Source: Pseudisothecium myosuroides (taxonomy: Eukaryota > Streptophyta > Bryopsida > Hypnales > Lembophyllaceae). From it: a DNA stretch of 64,000 nt. Position 1 is the first letter of the stretch; each line of letters begins with the position of its first letter. Under the pieces are notes generated by a model. The model was not told where the DNA came from. It searched no databases and saw nothing but the letters and a program-made list of their open reading frames with translations. Made by a program: the position numbers and the translations under genes. Shown here piece after piece: positions 23,952-36,611 of this stretch. The DNA is taken from assembly GCA_951799445.1 (NCBI GenBank), contig OX637288.1, forward strand, positions 10,604,501-10,668,500, written 5' to 3'.

Positions 23952-25768
23952 GTTATCCCAGTAGTCTCTGCGGAGTTCCAGGTGGCCCGTGCCAAGCCTG
24001 CCGTAACCGCACAAAAAATCACTAAGCTATTGGATGAGCACCGAACAGCGCAAAGAAAAGGATTCTCAACATGCAACTTCGATCAATTCACACGCCAAGT
24101 GTCATCATGGAATGCAATGTCGACCAGAGAATAGTGCTGTTAGATAGGAAAGCGCTCAGATAACTTAGGCGAACGCTTGTCAGAATTTATTTATCATTGT
24201 TCACGATTGTCACTCGAATAGCTAAAGGTGACAGCTCCTTTCTACGTCACCTATCAAATCTTGCTCAACGGGATAGCAGAAGCGACGAATCACCTAATTA
24301 GAAACCGTTTACAAAAGAGAACATCATTCTCGTCCTATTTTGCAGTGACTTCAAGTATCTCAGTCTCGTCTTTCTGAAATTACTGCACTGACTCGTAAGC
24401 ATCGCAGAGAACTTGTAATCGATAAATTTCAGCAACTAGGAACATGTTATTACGAAACCATAGCTCACCTGCTTGTGACCACTTGCAGGTAACAATTAAA
24501 AAACTTAGTTGTTGCAAACCTCTAAAATTTCAGGATAAATAATTACATCAACACTGTAAAGAGCATTGTAAACTCTACTAAATAAGCTGCCAGAGGATCC
24601 AGATTACACAATTCATCACACATCAACTACCAGCGACATTCCTTAATATTGCACCTGACAAATATCAATAAAGGAACTAGCATTGCGAAAAGACTCTCGA
24701 ACCGACGATTTAAACAACCAGCTGACGAACGACCACCGACTAAGAGAATCATGCTTCGCCATTTCAATCACAGCACTGACTGAGGCTCGCATTCCTGGCT
24801 GGTTCTTCACTTTCGCAGAATACATCATCACCTGACAATAATTAAACGGAGAGCTCTACAGCTGAAATTTTACTTCAAACGCATCATGATGAAAAAAGGA
24901 AAACTCAATGTACCTCGCGCGATACTCGATCGTGCCAATTGTTTTTCCCGCTCGCCAGCTGCAGCTCGCTCGCGCGCTCGCGCACCTTAGCTAGCTATTG
25001 GAGTCACAAACAGAAGAGCCAGCTAGCCCGTGTAAGCCTTTCCTCTCCCAAACCTCGAAAGCAAGCAAACGGCGTCCACACTCCACACTCAATAAAAGAA
25101 ATCCAACTGGCAATCTCACCGCCACGAACTTTAAAATTGTCCTTCACACTCGAATTTCACATGCACTCTCAGCTGATGTGGACGCGCGCGCTCTTTGACT
25201 TCCAAGAAAAAGCAGATCGATCAAGAAAGAAAGAATGAAGAGAGCATTAAGACGACGACGCTCCAGTGAGCAATAATGATTTCCCGAGCGAGCACAGGAT
25301 AAGCGGAAGCAGAGAATGAGAATGAGAATGAGGAGAGGAGGGACCCGCTCACCCGCAGAAGTCGTCTTGGGAGGGATGAAGTAAGCTAAGCTACTACAGG
25401 GGCGCTGATCGTGCGGGGCAAGAGGAGTGCACTGCGAGCTGCTGCTGCAGCTAGCTGGGCGGAGGCAGTGACAGTGGGGAGTGGGGAGTGGGGACAGGCA
25501 ATTGTCCGTCTTTGACGGGAGTCTTCTCATTGGGTTCTTGAAACCGCGATCGACTTGGCCCTATGCCCGTGAGTAGGAGTAGCCTGTGGAGTACTGCCAC
25601 TTGGCACGCTCTTCGAGCTTGGCAGTGGAGTGGACGGAGGTTCAGGCTGGGTGTACTCGATGCTGACGGCATGGGGGCAAGAGTACTTGACTGGAATGTC
25701 AGGACTGGAATGTCAGGAATTCCTTGGGGAAGTTCTTGTTACTAGAATTATTATCTAAAATCATTCAT
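23952..25768 (-). promoter_or_regulatory. 5' leader and promoter region of the 5-phosphatase gene
   Basis: On the minus strand this region should hold untranslated first exon(s), leader intron(s) and the promoter. GC and CpG content rise at 24,930-25,700 (GCGCGCTCGCGCACC near 24,970; a GAGAATGAGAATGAGAATGAG run near 25,316). Open frames on both strands here are short and mutually overlapping. Exact exon borders and the start site cannot be set from the sequence. Confidence 0.4.
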
Positions 25769-25783
25769 TTAACCCCTAATTAA

Positions 25784-26030
25784 CCCTTAAACGTTGAAGC
25801 AGACGTTTTGCGGCCGATGAATGACAAGAAAATCTCATGTGTAGGACAGAAGTGCAACTATTCATCCTCCAAATTTTGTGTGGAAAGGATCCTCCAAATT
25901 TTGTGTGGAAAGGGAAGATCATGAATAGTAGTTTGGCCTCCAGTAAGCACTTTTGATTTTTTCAAAGAAGATGATGTCATCTGATGCCAAAAGGGATGAT
26001 CTCCATGGTCACCAGCCTAGCATTCAAGGG
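25784..26030. mobile_element. Family B TTAA element, 247 bp
   Basis: The left flank is TTAA (25780-25783) and the right flank TTCA, one base off. Ends are CCCTTAAACGTT and, reverse-complemented, CCCTTGAATGCT. It matches the split copy at 54960-56131 along its length (for example TGTAGGACAGAAGTGCAACTATTCATCC against TGTAGGATAGAAGTACAATTATTCATCC). It differs by an internal tandem duplication of about 24 bp (ATCCTCCAAATTTTGTGTGG) at 25,860-25,910. Confidence 0.75.
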
Positions 26031-26190
26031 TTCAAGTTCCAAGGACTTGCTTTTGGGTCGTCCTGAACTAGCTCACTCACTCGGCATATGGGGGGGAAAA
26101 AAAAACTATTTTGTACCGTATAAAATCTATGTTCTTTACCTCTTTTAGCTAATTTTTTTTTTGAACAAATGGAAAATACCATTGTATTAA

Positions 26191-27124
26191 CCCCTAAAGG
26201 ACCAAACACCATTTTTTTGACAACATAGCAATTTTGGGCAGCTCACTACGAACGGAGTTTTTATTTTTTTTCTTTGAAATTTTCATACAAGATGTGCCCG
26301 AGGAGTAGCGTTAAGGCCCAACAATTTTCATAACTTTTGAATACATGGTTCAAAAGTTATTGCATGATATGTCATTTTCATTGCTCGGCGGGCAGCCCGG
26401 GCAGCAAAAAAAACTTCTTTAAAAATAAAAATTTTTTTAAATAAAAATTTGAAAATCGTCCTTTAGATTTATATATACACGGGAAGCTTTGAATCATTCC
26501 ATTCCGATCATTGAGTCAAAAGTTATGAAGATTCTTAGTTTGAGGGTAGTTATGGAATCCCTACTCTAAAATAAACTTTGAAGTCCTTTATTTAACTCAA
26601 TTTTCAATATTTTTGAAAAAAAATAAAAACATTGGGTGTATATTGTTTATTAAAACATTACAACCGTTGGGATTGGCATTTTTCAATTCCATATCTAAAT
26701 TCTTAACAATTTGATGTTTTGAATCATTCTCTACCTCTTTCTACTTATTATTTTTTTCCTATATGTTGTACAATTCCAAATGAAGTGAAAATTTTCAAGC
26801 ATGTAGCCAACTTGCCTTGAAGAATGAATCCAAAGAGTAACCACCATATTGGACATTTTTTCATACAAATGTGACCTTGTGAAGTGCAGCTGCCCGGATT
26901 TTTGCAGGGATAAAAAAAGGATTTTTGTCAATTAAAACGCTATTATCTTGCAATCCACATGGTGGAAATTTCTAAAAAAATTTCTTCAACTTCTCAAACT
27001 AGTATACTCTAAGATCCAACGGTTAAATTTTTCCAAAAATGTTTTTTTTCTAAATTTTGGTACTTGTATTAGAAATGGCAGTTTTGGAGCGGTTTTGGTA
27101 AACATAGTCTCAGTCCTTTAGGGG
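26191..27124. mobile_element. Family A TTAA element, uninterrupted reference copy, 934 bp
   Basis: Both ends read CCCCTAAAGGAC (perfect 12-bp inverted repeat). The flanks are TTAA (26187-26190) and TTCA (27125-27128, probably mutated). The copy is complete and lacks the inserts found in its sisters, so it serves as the empty site for comparison: GGCC-TTAA-CGC in the opposite orientation, around 26,330. It is non-coding. Confidence 0.85.
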
Positions 27125-27128
27125 TTCA

Positions 27129-29393
27129 AGATAACAAGGGAAGAACAACAACCAAGCTCGAGCTAGCAAATGAAGAAATAATGAGCAAAAAAATTGAAAA
27201 AGACTAAACCAAAAAGAAAGCTAAATAAAAGAGTGGAGAGGAGGTTTCTGCTCCAAACGATGGTGGCTCCACTCCTGTTGATTCTCTTAGCTAATTTGAG
27301 GCCTTTAATTGCAAATATGAATTCAAAGTTTAAAAATTATATCATGTGTGGGCAGTGTGGCAAATAAAAAGTTTTAGGACTTTTCCTCAGGGCCGAGTGA
27401 GGGGGGCAGTTCACCTTGGCCTGCTTTTCTTGCTCAAAACATTCAAAATTGACATTTTGGTTGCAATGAGCCATATAAACAAAGAGATGGTTTCTTGGAT
27501 TTATTCAATTGTAGGATCATGCACTACACCTATATAAGATCATGTGGTAAAAGTTTTGCAAAGTTTGACCTTGTAGATTGGAAGATTTAGTTGTAGAAGT
27601 TGAAGGAAAAGTTTTTCGGGTGGAATTTTAAATGACTTTGACTGGTTTTTGTCATAAATTTTTGCACCATGGAATTTTAGTTCAAAAATCTATTGTATTG
27701 AAGACCATATTAGGAATACCAAGTTTCAAAGGTAACAGAGACATGGAACACCTCTAATAAAATTCTACAATGCCAAGGTGTGCTTAGAATTCACAATACA
27801 ATACACTTTTGTGCAAAAAACTTTTCCCATTGCATAGTTTTTCAAAACAAGAATCCTAAGGGTGGATTGAAATATTTATTCATTCTTCACAAGCACATAA
27901 AAAAATTTAAAATTTAAATCAAATTTCTAGTTCCTACAAAATTTAGAACGCTAATGCAAATATCCAAGTACTTGAGACATTTGGCATCATTGAATAAAGG
28001 GTCCCATTATGTTCCCCTTCAATTCTTGACTAGAGTTTTCCACTTCAAGAATGTCTCAAATCCTTATAGGAGACTTTGGAGGCTTCACATATTCTCAATT
28101 TCTTGAATTAGAAAGCATACTTTATATTTTTAGAAGCAAATTTTGAATACCTTTCCAACGGTATATAATATGTTGAATTTGAAGAAAAGTTGCTCCTACA
28201 ATCTACAATCAAAGTTTCTATGTCAATATTGTGTTAAGGCCAGACATTCTTTCAAATATCTTCACCCATTGCTTTCTTTATAAACTTCCCTTGGCCCCAT
28301 TTGTTGCCCCCTTTGAATTCAAGGATTGTTCTTGTATCCTTTCTACCCCAACAAGTTTCTATTTTGTAAAAAAAATGCTCTACCATCTACATTATAAGCC
28401 CAAGTTGTGTGAAAAATATAAACAAGCAAAACTTTCAAAATTTTGCATCTTTGGAAACATATGCAAAAAATTGTAGCAAAAATTGAGACAATAGGAGCCT
28501 ATATCTAAAATGTACTTTGTTTTCTCAAAGGGACACTAGGGCTTTAGGAATTATGATGATTTATAAAGTCAATATTACAATTAGAAGATATTTTTCAACT
28601 CATAGACCAATGGAAATTATAAATTTTTAAAAGGGGGAATGTTTTTTAGAGATTTTTGTATTTGTTTTTTGCTTTTGGAATCAAGATTCAAATAAATTTT
28701 AACCCTAACAAGATGGGACTATAACTAATTTTTCAACTTCAAAGATTGATTCTTTGTACACTTTCAATTTACAACTATATGTGAATGAAATTTGTATATT
28801 TATTTTTCAAAGATGTAATCTCATAACTTCTACAAGTCATTGAATTTCAAGTTTTTTGGTGAAAATTTGAAATTACTATTTTTAAAATGAAAAATGAAAA
28901 AATGCATGTCAAATACAAAATTGGATTCTAAAACTTTGAAATTTTCTCTTTAAGTATACGCTATAATGTATTCCATATAACATTGTGGTGGAAATCAATT
29001 TATAGTGTCATTTTAAAATTAGAAAATCAAAATTATATAGTTATAGGACCAAAGTTTAAATTGCAAAAAAAAATTGAACTTTAAATTTTTTTAAAATTTT
29101 AAAATTGAAGTAGAGTTTGACTTGATAAGCTTCATTTGACTTGGTGTCAAATTTACAAAAGATCATTTTTAAGGCTATGATCAAACAAAGAGAAAGGAGC
29201 AAAAGTTGTCATAGTTTTCTTGTATAAGAAAGTCAAAAAATATCACAACAAGGGAATATCCAACACCTTTCATTGGAATTGAGATCAAGCAACTCCTCTC
29301 CAAAAACTTGGGTAAAAAAACTTTTTTTTCCATCCTTAAGGCCTCCTTGAAATCATCCAAAGGACACAAAAAGTCCTCAAAGGCGGTTTAAGG
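27129..29393. other. AT-rich repeat-derived sequence
   Basis: The first 200 bp (GAAGAACAACAACCAAGCTC and following) match, inverted, about 42,000-42,070. The part from about 28,850 to 29,393 matches 40,310-40,888 (GTGTCATTTTAAAATTAGAAAAT and AGATCATTTTTA landmarks). Both of these end in CGCC-rich text followed by TTAA, so they look like right ends of a larger TTAA-type element whose left ends I could not locate. No gene. Confidence 0.5.
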
Positions 29394-29397
29394 TTAA

Positions 29398-29540
29398 CCC
29401 AATTAGGACAGTAAGGACCTCAAAAGAATATAATGCGTGACTTTTATGTAAATTGTAGAAACAAAAAATGCACTTATTCATCCAAAAATTTGATCATTTT
29501 TGGTAGATTTCCTTCGTGATAGGACCAAATCCTTCCAGGG
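29398..29540. mobile_element. Short family B-like TTAA element, 143 bp
   Basis: TTAA at 29394-29397 and 29541-29544. Ends are CCCAATTAGGAC and, reverse-complemented, CCCTGGAAGGAT. It shares GTAGAAACAAAAAATGCAC with 12355-12513. Non-coding. Confidence 0.6.
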
Positions 29541-29646
29541 TTAAAATCATTAATATTTTTAATCATCTTCATGAGATTTAAACCATTCACAAAAGGCACC
29601 ATTATTTCACAATCATTTTGCACCATACATAAAGTTAAAGACATTC

Positions 29647-29695
29647 CACATTGGCAGACTACTTCCTAATGATTAGGAAGTAGTCCACCAATGTG
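29647..29695. repeat. 49-bp hairpin, 24-bp stem with almost no loop
   Basis: CACATTGG-CA-GACTACTTCC pairs with GGAAGTAGTC-CA-CCAATGTG; only two central-arm positions mismatch. It lies about 100 bp after a TTAA element and has no other visible context. Confidence 0.9.
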
Positions 29696-29699
29696 CCGA

Positions 29700-31392
29700 T
29701 ATGCCAATCTCCATATGTAATTTAGGGCAAGGTCAGTGAAAATAATTCTAAAATTAGATGCCAAAATTTTAGGAAATTATTTTTTCAAAAAACAAAAAAT
29801 TTATAAGGTGAAAATAAAGAAGCTCCTACAACCACCTAGGTGGCCAACTAGAACTCCCTTCAATTCTATTAATTAGGAAGCATTTGAAGTGAATATCAAT
29901 ATTGTTGTATAAACCCCCAATGATCAACACGACTATTCTATGGTCACTACTAGTCTTTAGACAACATTTCTACACATAATTTGAAATTATTTTGTATCTT
30001 GTTTTATCTTATTTAATATTTTTTTTAAATTTCTAATTATGAGTTATTATATATATATATATAATTTTCAATTATGAGATTCTTATGCCTTTATAATTGT
30101 TCTTATCATGCCTAATTTTGCAAAATCTTTCAGTTTGGAGGCAAGAGCATTGGGGATCAAATGGGATTTTGAGTTTTGAATTTTGAGCTAAAATAGAGGC
30201 CCTAAAAATTGCCTCTTTTCTTGTTGAGCATAATATCTATTATTTATCAATATTTATTTATTGTTGGCAAATGAAAAATAATTCTAACGCACCAAAAAGT
30301 TTGTCATTTTGAAGTCATATAATATGTGTTTGAAAAGGTGAAGGTTTTCTTGATAAAAACTAAACAACTCCCAAAAAATTTGAATATCCCTATTTTTATC
30401 ATTTACTTAAAGATTGATTAAATAGATGATAATGATATTCCACATAACCTTTGAACTACTCATAATGATGGAAAGTTCACCACTTCAATTTCTTATCCAT
30501 AGGATGTCCTTATCTTTGGTTAGAATATGTAAAAAGAATTTTTGGATTCAAATTCTTCATTATTTTCATGGATCCAAGCACTTGAAGTAATTTATATTTG
30601 TACAATATGCTATAAATGTCCTTCAACTTCAAAATTTGCTAAAAATTAGACAATGACTAGATGAAAAGAATTGAGCTTGCAAATCTTTGGTTTGGTATAC
30701 ATCGTTGATTAGTACTCACACCAAAATTAAAAATGTTACTTGACTTTGTGAAAGAATAATACAGATTGCATTCCCAAGATTATAGTAAATAATAAAGGAA
30801 TTCTTATCATCAAGTTCTTCACCAAAATTTAACCAAATAAATTTTTATTTTTATTAAAAATCCAATTCAAGCAAAGGCTTTTAGGATTGTCACATTACAA
30901 AGTGGTAGAAGGAAAAATATGTTTATGGTACAAAAATCAACGAATTTATAGCCTCTAAACAAAAAAATATCACTCTATGGTACTGTCTTAAATAAATACC
31001 CCTCAAAAAAAATTGGCGGTGCAAGATACCATTACACATTCTATTGAAAATTTATAGTAAATCAAAAATTTTGCCCTTGGAACAATTTGAATTGGTTTAA
31101 AAGATGCATATAAAATCAAAACTACAGTAAAAATCTCATTAAAGAATATATATTTCATGCCCAAAACATTAAAAGTCAATTCACAACAACTGATCAGAAG
31201 CTCTTAACTACACTTTGATTTCTAGAATTTTAGAGGTAAAATCAGTATGGCATTTTGGCACTTTATGTTTATTTTGCTAATGATAGAAATTGCCCAAAAT
31301 TTTATTTGTAAAATTGCAATAGTATAAGTAGGGGAGAAATATCTGCACCAAATCTCCAATGATATGAGCCACCATTTACAATACCTTTACAT
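29700..31392. other. AT-rich desert, nothing recognised
   Basis: No coding-like frame of useful length, no RNA gene and no clear terminal repeats. Long A and T runs dominate. Confidence 0.6.
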
Positions 31393-31396
31393 GTAA

Positions 31397-31890
31397 CCCC
31401 TAAAGGACTAGGCGTTCAAATTTTGAATAATAGATGAACGCAAATACATTTCAAGTACACAAAATTGCGTTTATTCATCCATCAATTTTTTTGAGATTCG
31501 TGTATTAGTTTGTTAACATTTATACAATATAGATTTTGAAGACTTTGCTCTACAAATATTCTATAATTCAATAGGTATTGATAGGTCTAGCATCAAATAG
31601 TAACCTTTTTAGTTTTCAAACTGACCTTTCAAAAATGAATTGAATAAAAAAGTGAAATAAAAGTCTTCAAAAATCACTATAATTACAACTTAAAAATTTT
31701 AACTTCAAAGAAAAAAATTCGTATGAAAATCATGTACACTCAATCTAAAATCAATTTTAGAAGGAATTTTTAATTATGGCTTCAAACTTTATTGAAAATT
31801 ATTGGTTTGTAACCTAATTGATTTAATGGTATAGATATTATCTACAAATCATATTTTATAGCTATTGTTTGAGAGTCATCATCAATCCCT
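31397..31890. mobile_element. Family C TTAA-type element, copy 1 (partial)
   Basis: The left end CCCCTAAAGGACTAG follows GTAA (a one-base variant of TTAA). The body matches copy 2 at 32843: ATAATAGATGAACGCAAATACAT, TTTATACAATATAGATTTTG and GACTTTGCTCTACAAATATT landmarks. Near 31,887 the match is broken by another end-like sequence (TCCCTAAAAGATCATAG) that starts a family A-like stretch (AAAACTGCCATTTTTATT). Confidence 0.6.
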
Positions 31891-32842
31891 AAAAGATCAT
31901 AGTCTTTTCTTTGTAATTAAACACTCAAAACTGCCATTTTTATTGGAAAGAGCAAAAAATTGAGAAAACCAATTTTTTGCATATTAAACCATAGAATCTT
32001 GCACTAGAATAGTGCAAAAATGTGTGGAAAACTTTTAGAAACTTTGGTAGCATAGATTGCAAGATATCTATGTTTAAAGTGAAGATAACAAGTTTTTTTG
32101 CACCTTGTATGACCTCATGTGTAACTAGATTATTTGAATTTGAACCTTCTTAACTTAATTTTTTTGCACTTAAGAGTTTGAATTTTTTTTTAAATTTTCA
32201 TAAAAAGTCGAATTGAGAGTCTAGGAAAAAAAATAAAATTAAAAACACTTACTTTTCATTCTTGAAAAATAATTAAGTAGAAACAAATATGCAATAGAAG
32301 GAAAAACTAAATTATTAACATCTCTAACTTGGAATTGAAACATACTAAATTCAACAGTGAGATTGTTCTAGCAAGCAAACAAAACCTTAGGGAGTTGCCT
32401 TGGCTTTCTATGAAAGCCCATAGACATAGTCATAAAAATAGCTATTATAAAGCTTCTACCAACCCATGCCCGACTTAACACATGTGCAATCCAGTCTATA
32501 ATGACCTCAATACCAACTCTATACTTCTATCACGAGAATGAATCATTTGCAATGATTTGCAGCTAACTCAGAGTAAATTGATGACAATGTGTAATTAAAG
32601 CATAGATTTTATTCATTCTAGACACATTTATGTTATTTTCATTTTGTGCAATCAGCTCCTTGAAGCAACAAATTTTTCCCTTCATTTGTATTTTCTATTT
32701 TCTAATACAAACAACTTGGAATGGAGCTTTTTCTAGATGTCTGGAGTAGGAGCTTGGAATGGAATGGGGTGTTTGACCTCATATCACCCCATCCATTCAC
32801 ATATCATATTGCGGTCTTTTCCTCTCTTTGATAGCACATTAA

Positions 32843-33410
32843 CTCCTTAGGGACTAGACATTCAAATTTCAAACAATAGAAGAATGCAAATACATCCCAA
32901 GCATACAAAAATGAGTTTTTTCATCCATCATTTTTTTTTGTAGATTCTTGTATTAGATCTTTAACATTTGTACAATATAGATTTTGAAGACTTTGCTTTG
33001 CAAATATTTTGTATTTCAAAGGGTTCTAGCAAGACCAGCCTCAAAAAATAACTTTCTCAATTAAAAAATGATCTTTCAAAAATAACTTTCATAATACAAA
33101 AATAAAATAAAAATCTTTTAAAATCACTTTGATTAGAACTTTACATTTTGAACTTGTAGGAAAAATTCTTGCAAAATCCGCAAATAATCAATCTACAATC
33201 AATTTTAGAGGGAATTTCCAATTTTTGACTTCAAATCTTATTAAAAAGTATCAATTAGTGTAATAGTTGATCTAACTATGTGAAGATAATCTATGTTCAT
33301 ATTTTACAACTACTATTTGAGAATCATCATTAATTTATTATTCTAAGTTGCATTTTATAACATATCTTTATAGTTTTGGAAACTTGAACTACCCCCTAGT
33401 CTTTAAGGGA
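32843..33410. mobile_element. Family C TTAA element, copy 2, 568 bp
   Basis: TTAA at 32839-32842 and 33411-33414. Left end CTCCTTAGGGACTAG and reverse-complemented right end TCCCTTAAAGACTAG match at 11 of 15 positions. The interior is non-coding and homologous to copy 1. Confidence 0.7.
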
Positions 33411-33588
33411 TTAAATCTTGGTTAGAAAGTTATTCTCTTCAAGGTGCAATACTCTTTGATGTCCAATAGGAATAAATACAAGTGTTTCTACTAGCAATTA
33501 TAGAGCAATGATCTTTGCCATTACATATTCTAGATTTTAGTTCCAAACTTTGGCATTGAGACTCAATGCTTGTGCTTTTAACCTTTAA

Positions 33589-34126
33589 CACCTAAAGGAC
33601 CAAGTAACCATTCAACAAAGGCAAAAAATCTCCGGAAGTCGTGCACAATCTCAATTTTTGTTGGATGTTCACAAAAAATTTGATACAAGTTGTAGAGTTT
33701 ATTTATTTTTGCAATAAAGTGCCCAGATCAAAAGTTATGTTGCCCTAAACTTTTGGGGCAATCTCAACAATTTCAAGCTACATGTACAAAACTCCTCTTC
33801 AACTTTTGAAATAATTGGTAGGTATATAACTAACATTATATAGGATGCAAATGTCAAAACAACAATATGTATAGTGCAAAAATCTCACTATAGGAGAAAT
33901 TAAAGTCTACTGGCCTTGCCGGGCAAGTTTGGAAAAAAAAGATTCTTCTAACTTCAATGTTATAATCTTTTAATTTGTGCAGTCAAAGTTTTTGAAGACT
34001 TTCCTATACATTCTCATAGTAGTCTAGTACAAATATATACGGTTGAATTTCAAATTTCTTTTTCACTACCCTAAAAAGCAAAAAAATTGACAATGTTCAC
34101 CTAAAATGTGCCTCGATCTTTTAGGT
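33589..34126. mobile_element. TTAA-flanked MITE-like element, 538 bp
   Basis: TTAA at 33585-33588 and 34127-34130. Ends CACCTAAAGGACCAAG and, reverse-complemented, AACCTAAAAGATCGAG match at 12 of 16 positions. The interior (GTTGGATGTTCACAAAAAAT and following) was not seen elsewhere in the window. Confidence 0.65.
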
Positions 34127-34389
34127 TTAAATGACCAATCAACAATATCTATGGTGGACAAAATGAACTTTGTTTCATTTTTTATTTTTTAAAATACATT
34201 TTTGGTTGGCATATCTTTGATTTTTATGTTCTAAATTGAGATTGCTCTTATCAAATTTTTTGTAGGGAAAATAGCACAAAGTATTCTATATTGTTTAGTG
34301 TATTGAAATTTAGAAAGTATATATTGGTGTTTTTCATCCTTAAATCTTTTTCCATTTTATAAAAATTTGTTGAGTTATACTTTTAGCCA

Positions 34390-34391
34390 AT

Positions 34392-34450
<59 letters not shown>
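34390..34450. repeat. (TA)n microsatellite
   Basis: Nearly uninterrupted TA dinucleotides over about 60 bp after TTATATACA. Confidence 0.95.
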
Positions 34451-34453
<3 letters not shown>

Positions 34454-34851
34454 TAATAATTAAATATATAATTTTGGTTAATTTCTAAAGGAAATTGCTA
34501 CCAAATTGATTTGAAATAGATCTAGGAACATATTCCAAATTGTCATGTGGAGACCAAGGAAACAACCCGCAAAAAGACCCACATGGCAACTTAGACCACT
34601 TGTAGGTCTTCTCATGGGTTTTTTCTTTCTTCCACCACTTGATTAGTTGATTTGTACTAGTGCAATATTTTATTAAATTTGACTACATGGATAATTTTCT
34701 AATCTTGATGCTTAGCAATTTAATTTTTTGTTGCAAACATCAAAAAGGTTGAAAGAAGCCATATTTTTAAATACATCTTATTTTGTCCCTTACTCCTTCA
34801 ACATTTTGGGGTTACCATGAACAAATGTAGTTGCTCTCAAGCCCCACATTA

Positions 34852-35225
34852 GAGCAGCTCCATCGCATCAACATAGAAAGGAACGTGAAAATCATTTCAC
34901 AGAGTGACGTTGCAGGTAAGTTGCCGTTTCGTCTCTCTTCCTCCGGAACTGCCGCAGTGCAATCCACACGACATCCTTATCCAACCCGTTTTACACCATC
35001 AATGACAACATGAAAGAGAATGATTCCTCCATTGTCAAAGGGTTGAGTAGCTCCTTGCACTCTTGCGTGGGCAGAAAAGACCTTGAAAATAGCGTGGGTA
35101 GAGCCTTATAGCATTGCCCAGGAAAACAGGGAAGCCTTTTGCGGTGATGCAGTGGAGCCCAAAAGTGTCGCTTCCGTGCTATATTCGTGGTCACGTTTAC
35201 ATTTCCATTTGCAGTGGAGCTGCTC
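34852..35225. mobile_element. PIF/Harbinger-type MITE, 374 bp, TTA duplications
   Basis: The ends GAGCAGCTCCA and, reverse-complemented, GAGCAGCTCCA are identical over 11 bp. TTA lies directly outside both (34849-34851 and 35226-35228), the duplication typical of PIF/Harbinger elements. The interior is GC-richer than its surroundings. On the minus strand it contains a 67-codon open frame starting MTTNIARKRHFWAPLHH, whose pattern recurs in the diverged copy near 63.5 kb. It is not a complete transposase. Confidence 0.7.
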
Positions 35226-35228
35226 TTA

Positions 35229-36607
35229 GCTACATAGCAAATTCCTGGGACACAATCCTAGCCCTTCCCGCAATGTTTGAGCGGATGAGGTACTAACACA
35301 TGTTTCTCTCCTTTTCTTTTCTTTTTTAAAATGGCAAATGAAACAATTGATTTCACTGCAAAAAGGTGGTGTCAGTTGCAACAAACACAAAGTGGAATTG
35401 CGTTTGTTACAGTTTTCGTAAGCAGAGTGTAAATGAGGATTGGTCGTAACTTAAGCTTAACATCTAAGTGGTTTTGGGTGTCTTCAATACATCTATACAT
35501 TGCCTAAGTACGGTGTACACAACCTTGCATGTGGATGATTTATTGTCCATTTAAAAAATTTTTTTTTTTGGTGAATGTGCACCTTGTACCCAATCATGGC
35601 AAATGTAGACTCGAGGGACAAACACATGTAGACGTGGTGGAAGCAATACACGTATTTCTCTACAAATATACACTTGAGAGTATTTGACAGACTCTCAGTT
35701 CGACAGCAAGTGTCACAATATTTTTCTAGGAACAACATAAAATCAAGGGTTGTTTTATCTTCATTTTTGTAGTTTACATATTTGGCCAATACTTCAAGAA
35801 ATTCAGAGAATAAGAGCCACGTATGAATGTAGAGGACACAATGTGGCCCCTAAACCACTTAGGAGTTAAGCTTACACGAGGATATGGTGACTCCAACAAT
35901 CACAGTACCCACTGATTCTCAAAATCTCAAAATCTGATTGGTTGAAAAGTTGAAACTCCAACCAGTGTTTTTTTATTCATTGATTTTGGGTACCAGTAGG
36001 TAACTTAGTACAGAAAAAAGATCTTCCCTGACTGGGTGATGAAGTGAAGCTCTTCGTATCCACTGCATGCTTGAAAAATGCAAAATATGAATGAAAATTG
36101 ATTTACTCATCCCCCCAAAGCGGCAGCAGCATCTCAAGATTTTGTATTCATATGCATTAGCAATTTCATAGGCAGAATATTTGGTGGTATCTTCTATTAA
36201 AAATAACAATATCAATTTTGTATGTTTATGCTCAAAATAATAACCTTGGCTCCAACTTGACAAGAGAAAAATCTTTACTCTAATTTTCAAATTGTAAATT
36301 TCAAATGTGCTAAACAATTTGGACTTTGGAAAATGAGTGGAATGAATATTTGATAACAAAAACTTATCCCATTTTGATACTGATTTGAACTTCTAATCGG
36401 CACCATGCATTCTGATACTAATTTGATGCAGTGTAAATGTGACGCTTCCACAGCTTCTTGTAGAGCTGGTGTGCAAGATTTTTTTGTGAATTTTTGATGT
36501 TTTGAAGTCATAGGCCAAAAGTTATCTATGCAAATTCTTTTAATGACAAATTATGGAAGTTGCGTATTGTATTGGTCTTCAAGCACAACTACAAAAGTAG
36601 AGGCAAA
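35229..36607. other. Intergenic sequence, no supported gene
   Basis: Overlapping frames on the minus strand (35493-35789, 35973-36359, 36287-36511) have no recognisable domains. No terminal repeats were seen. Confidence 0.5.
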
Positions 36608-36611
36608 TTTA

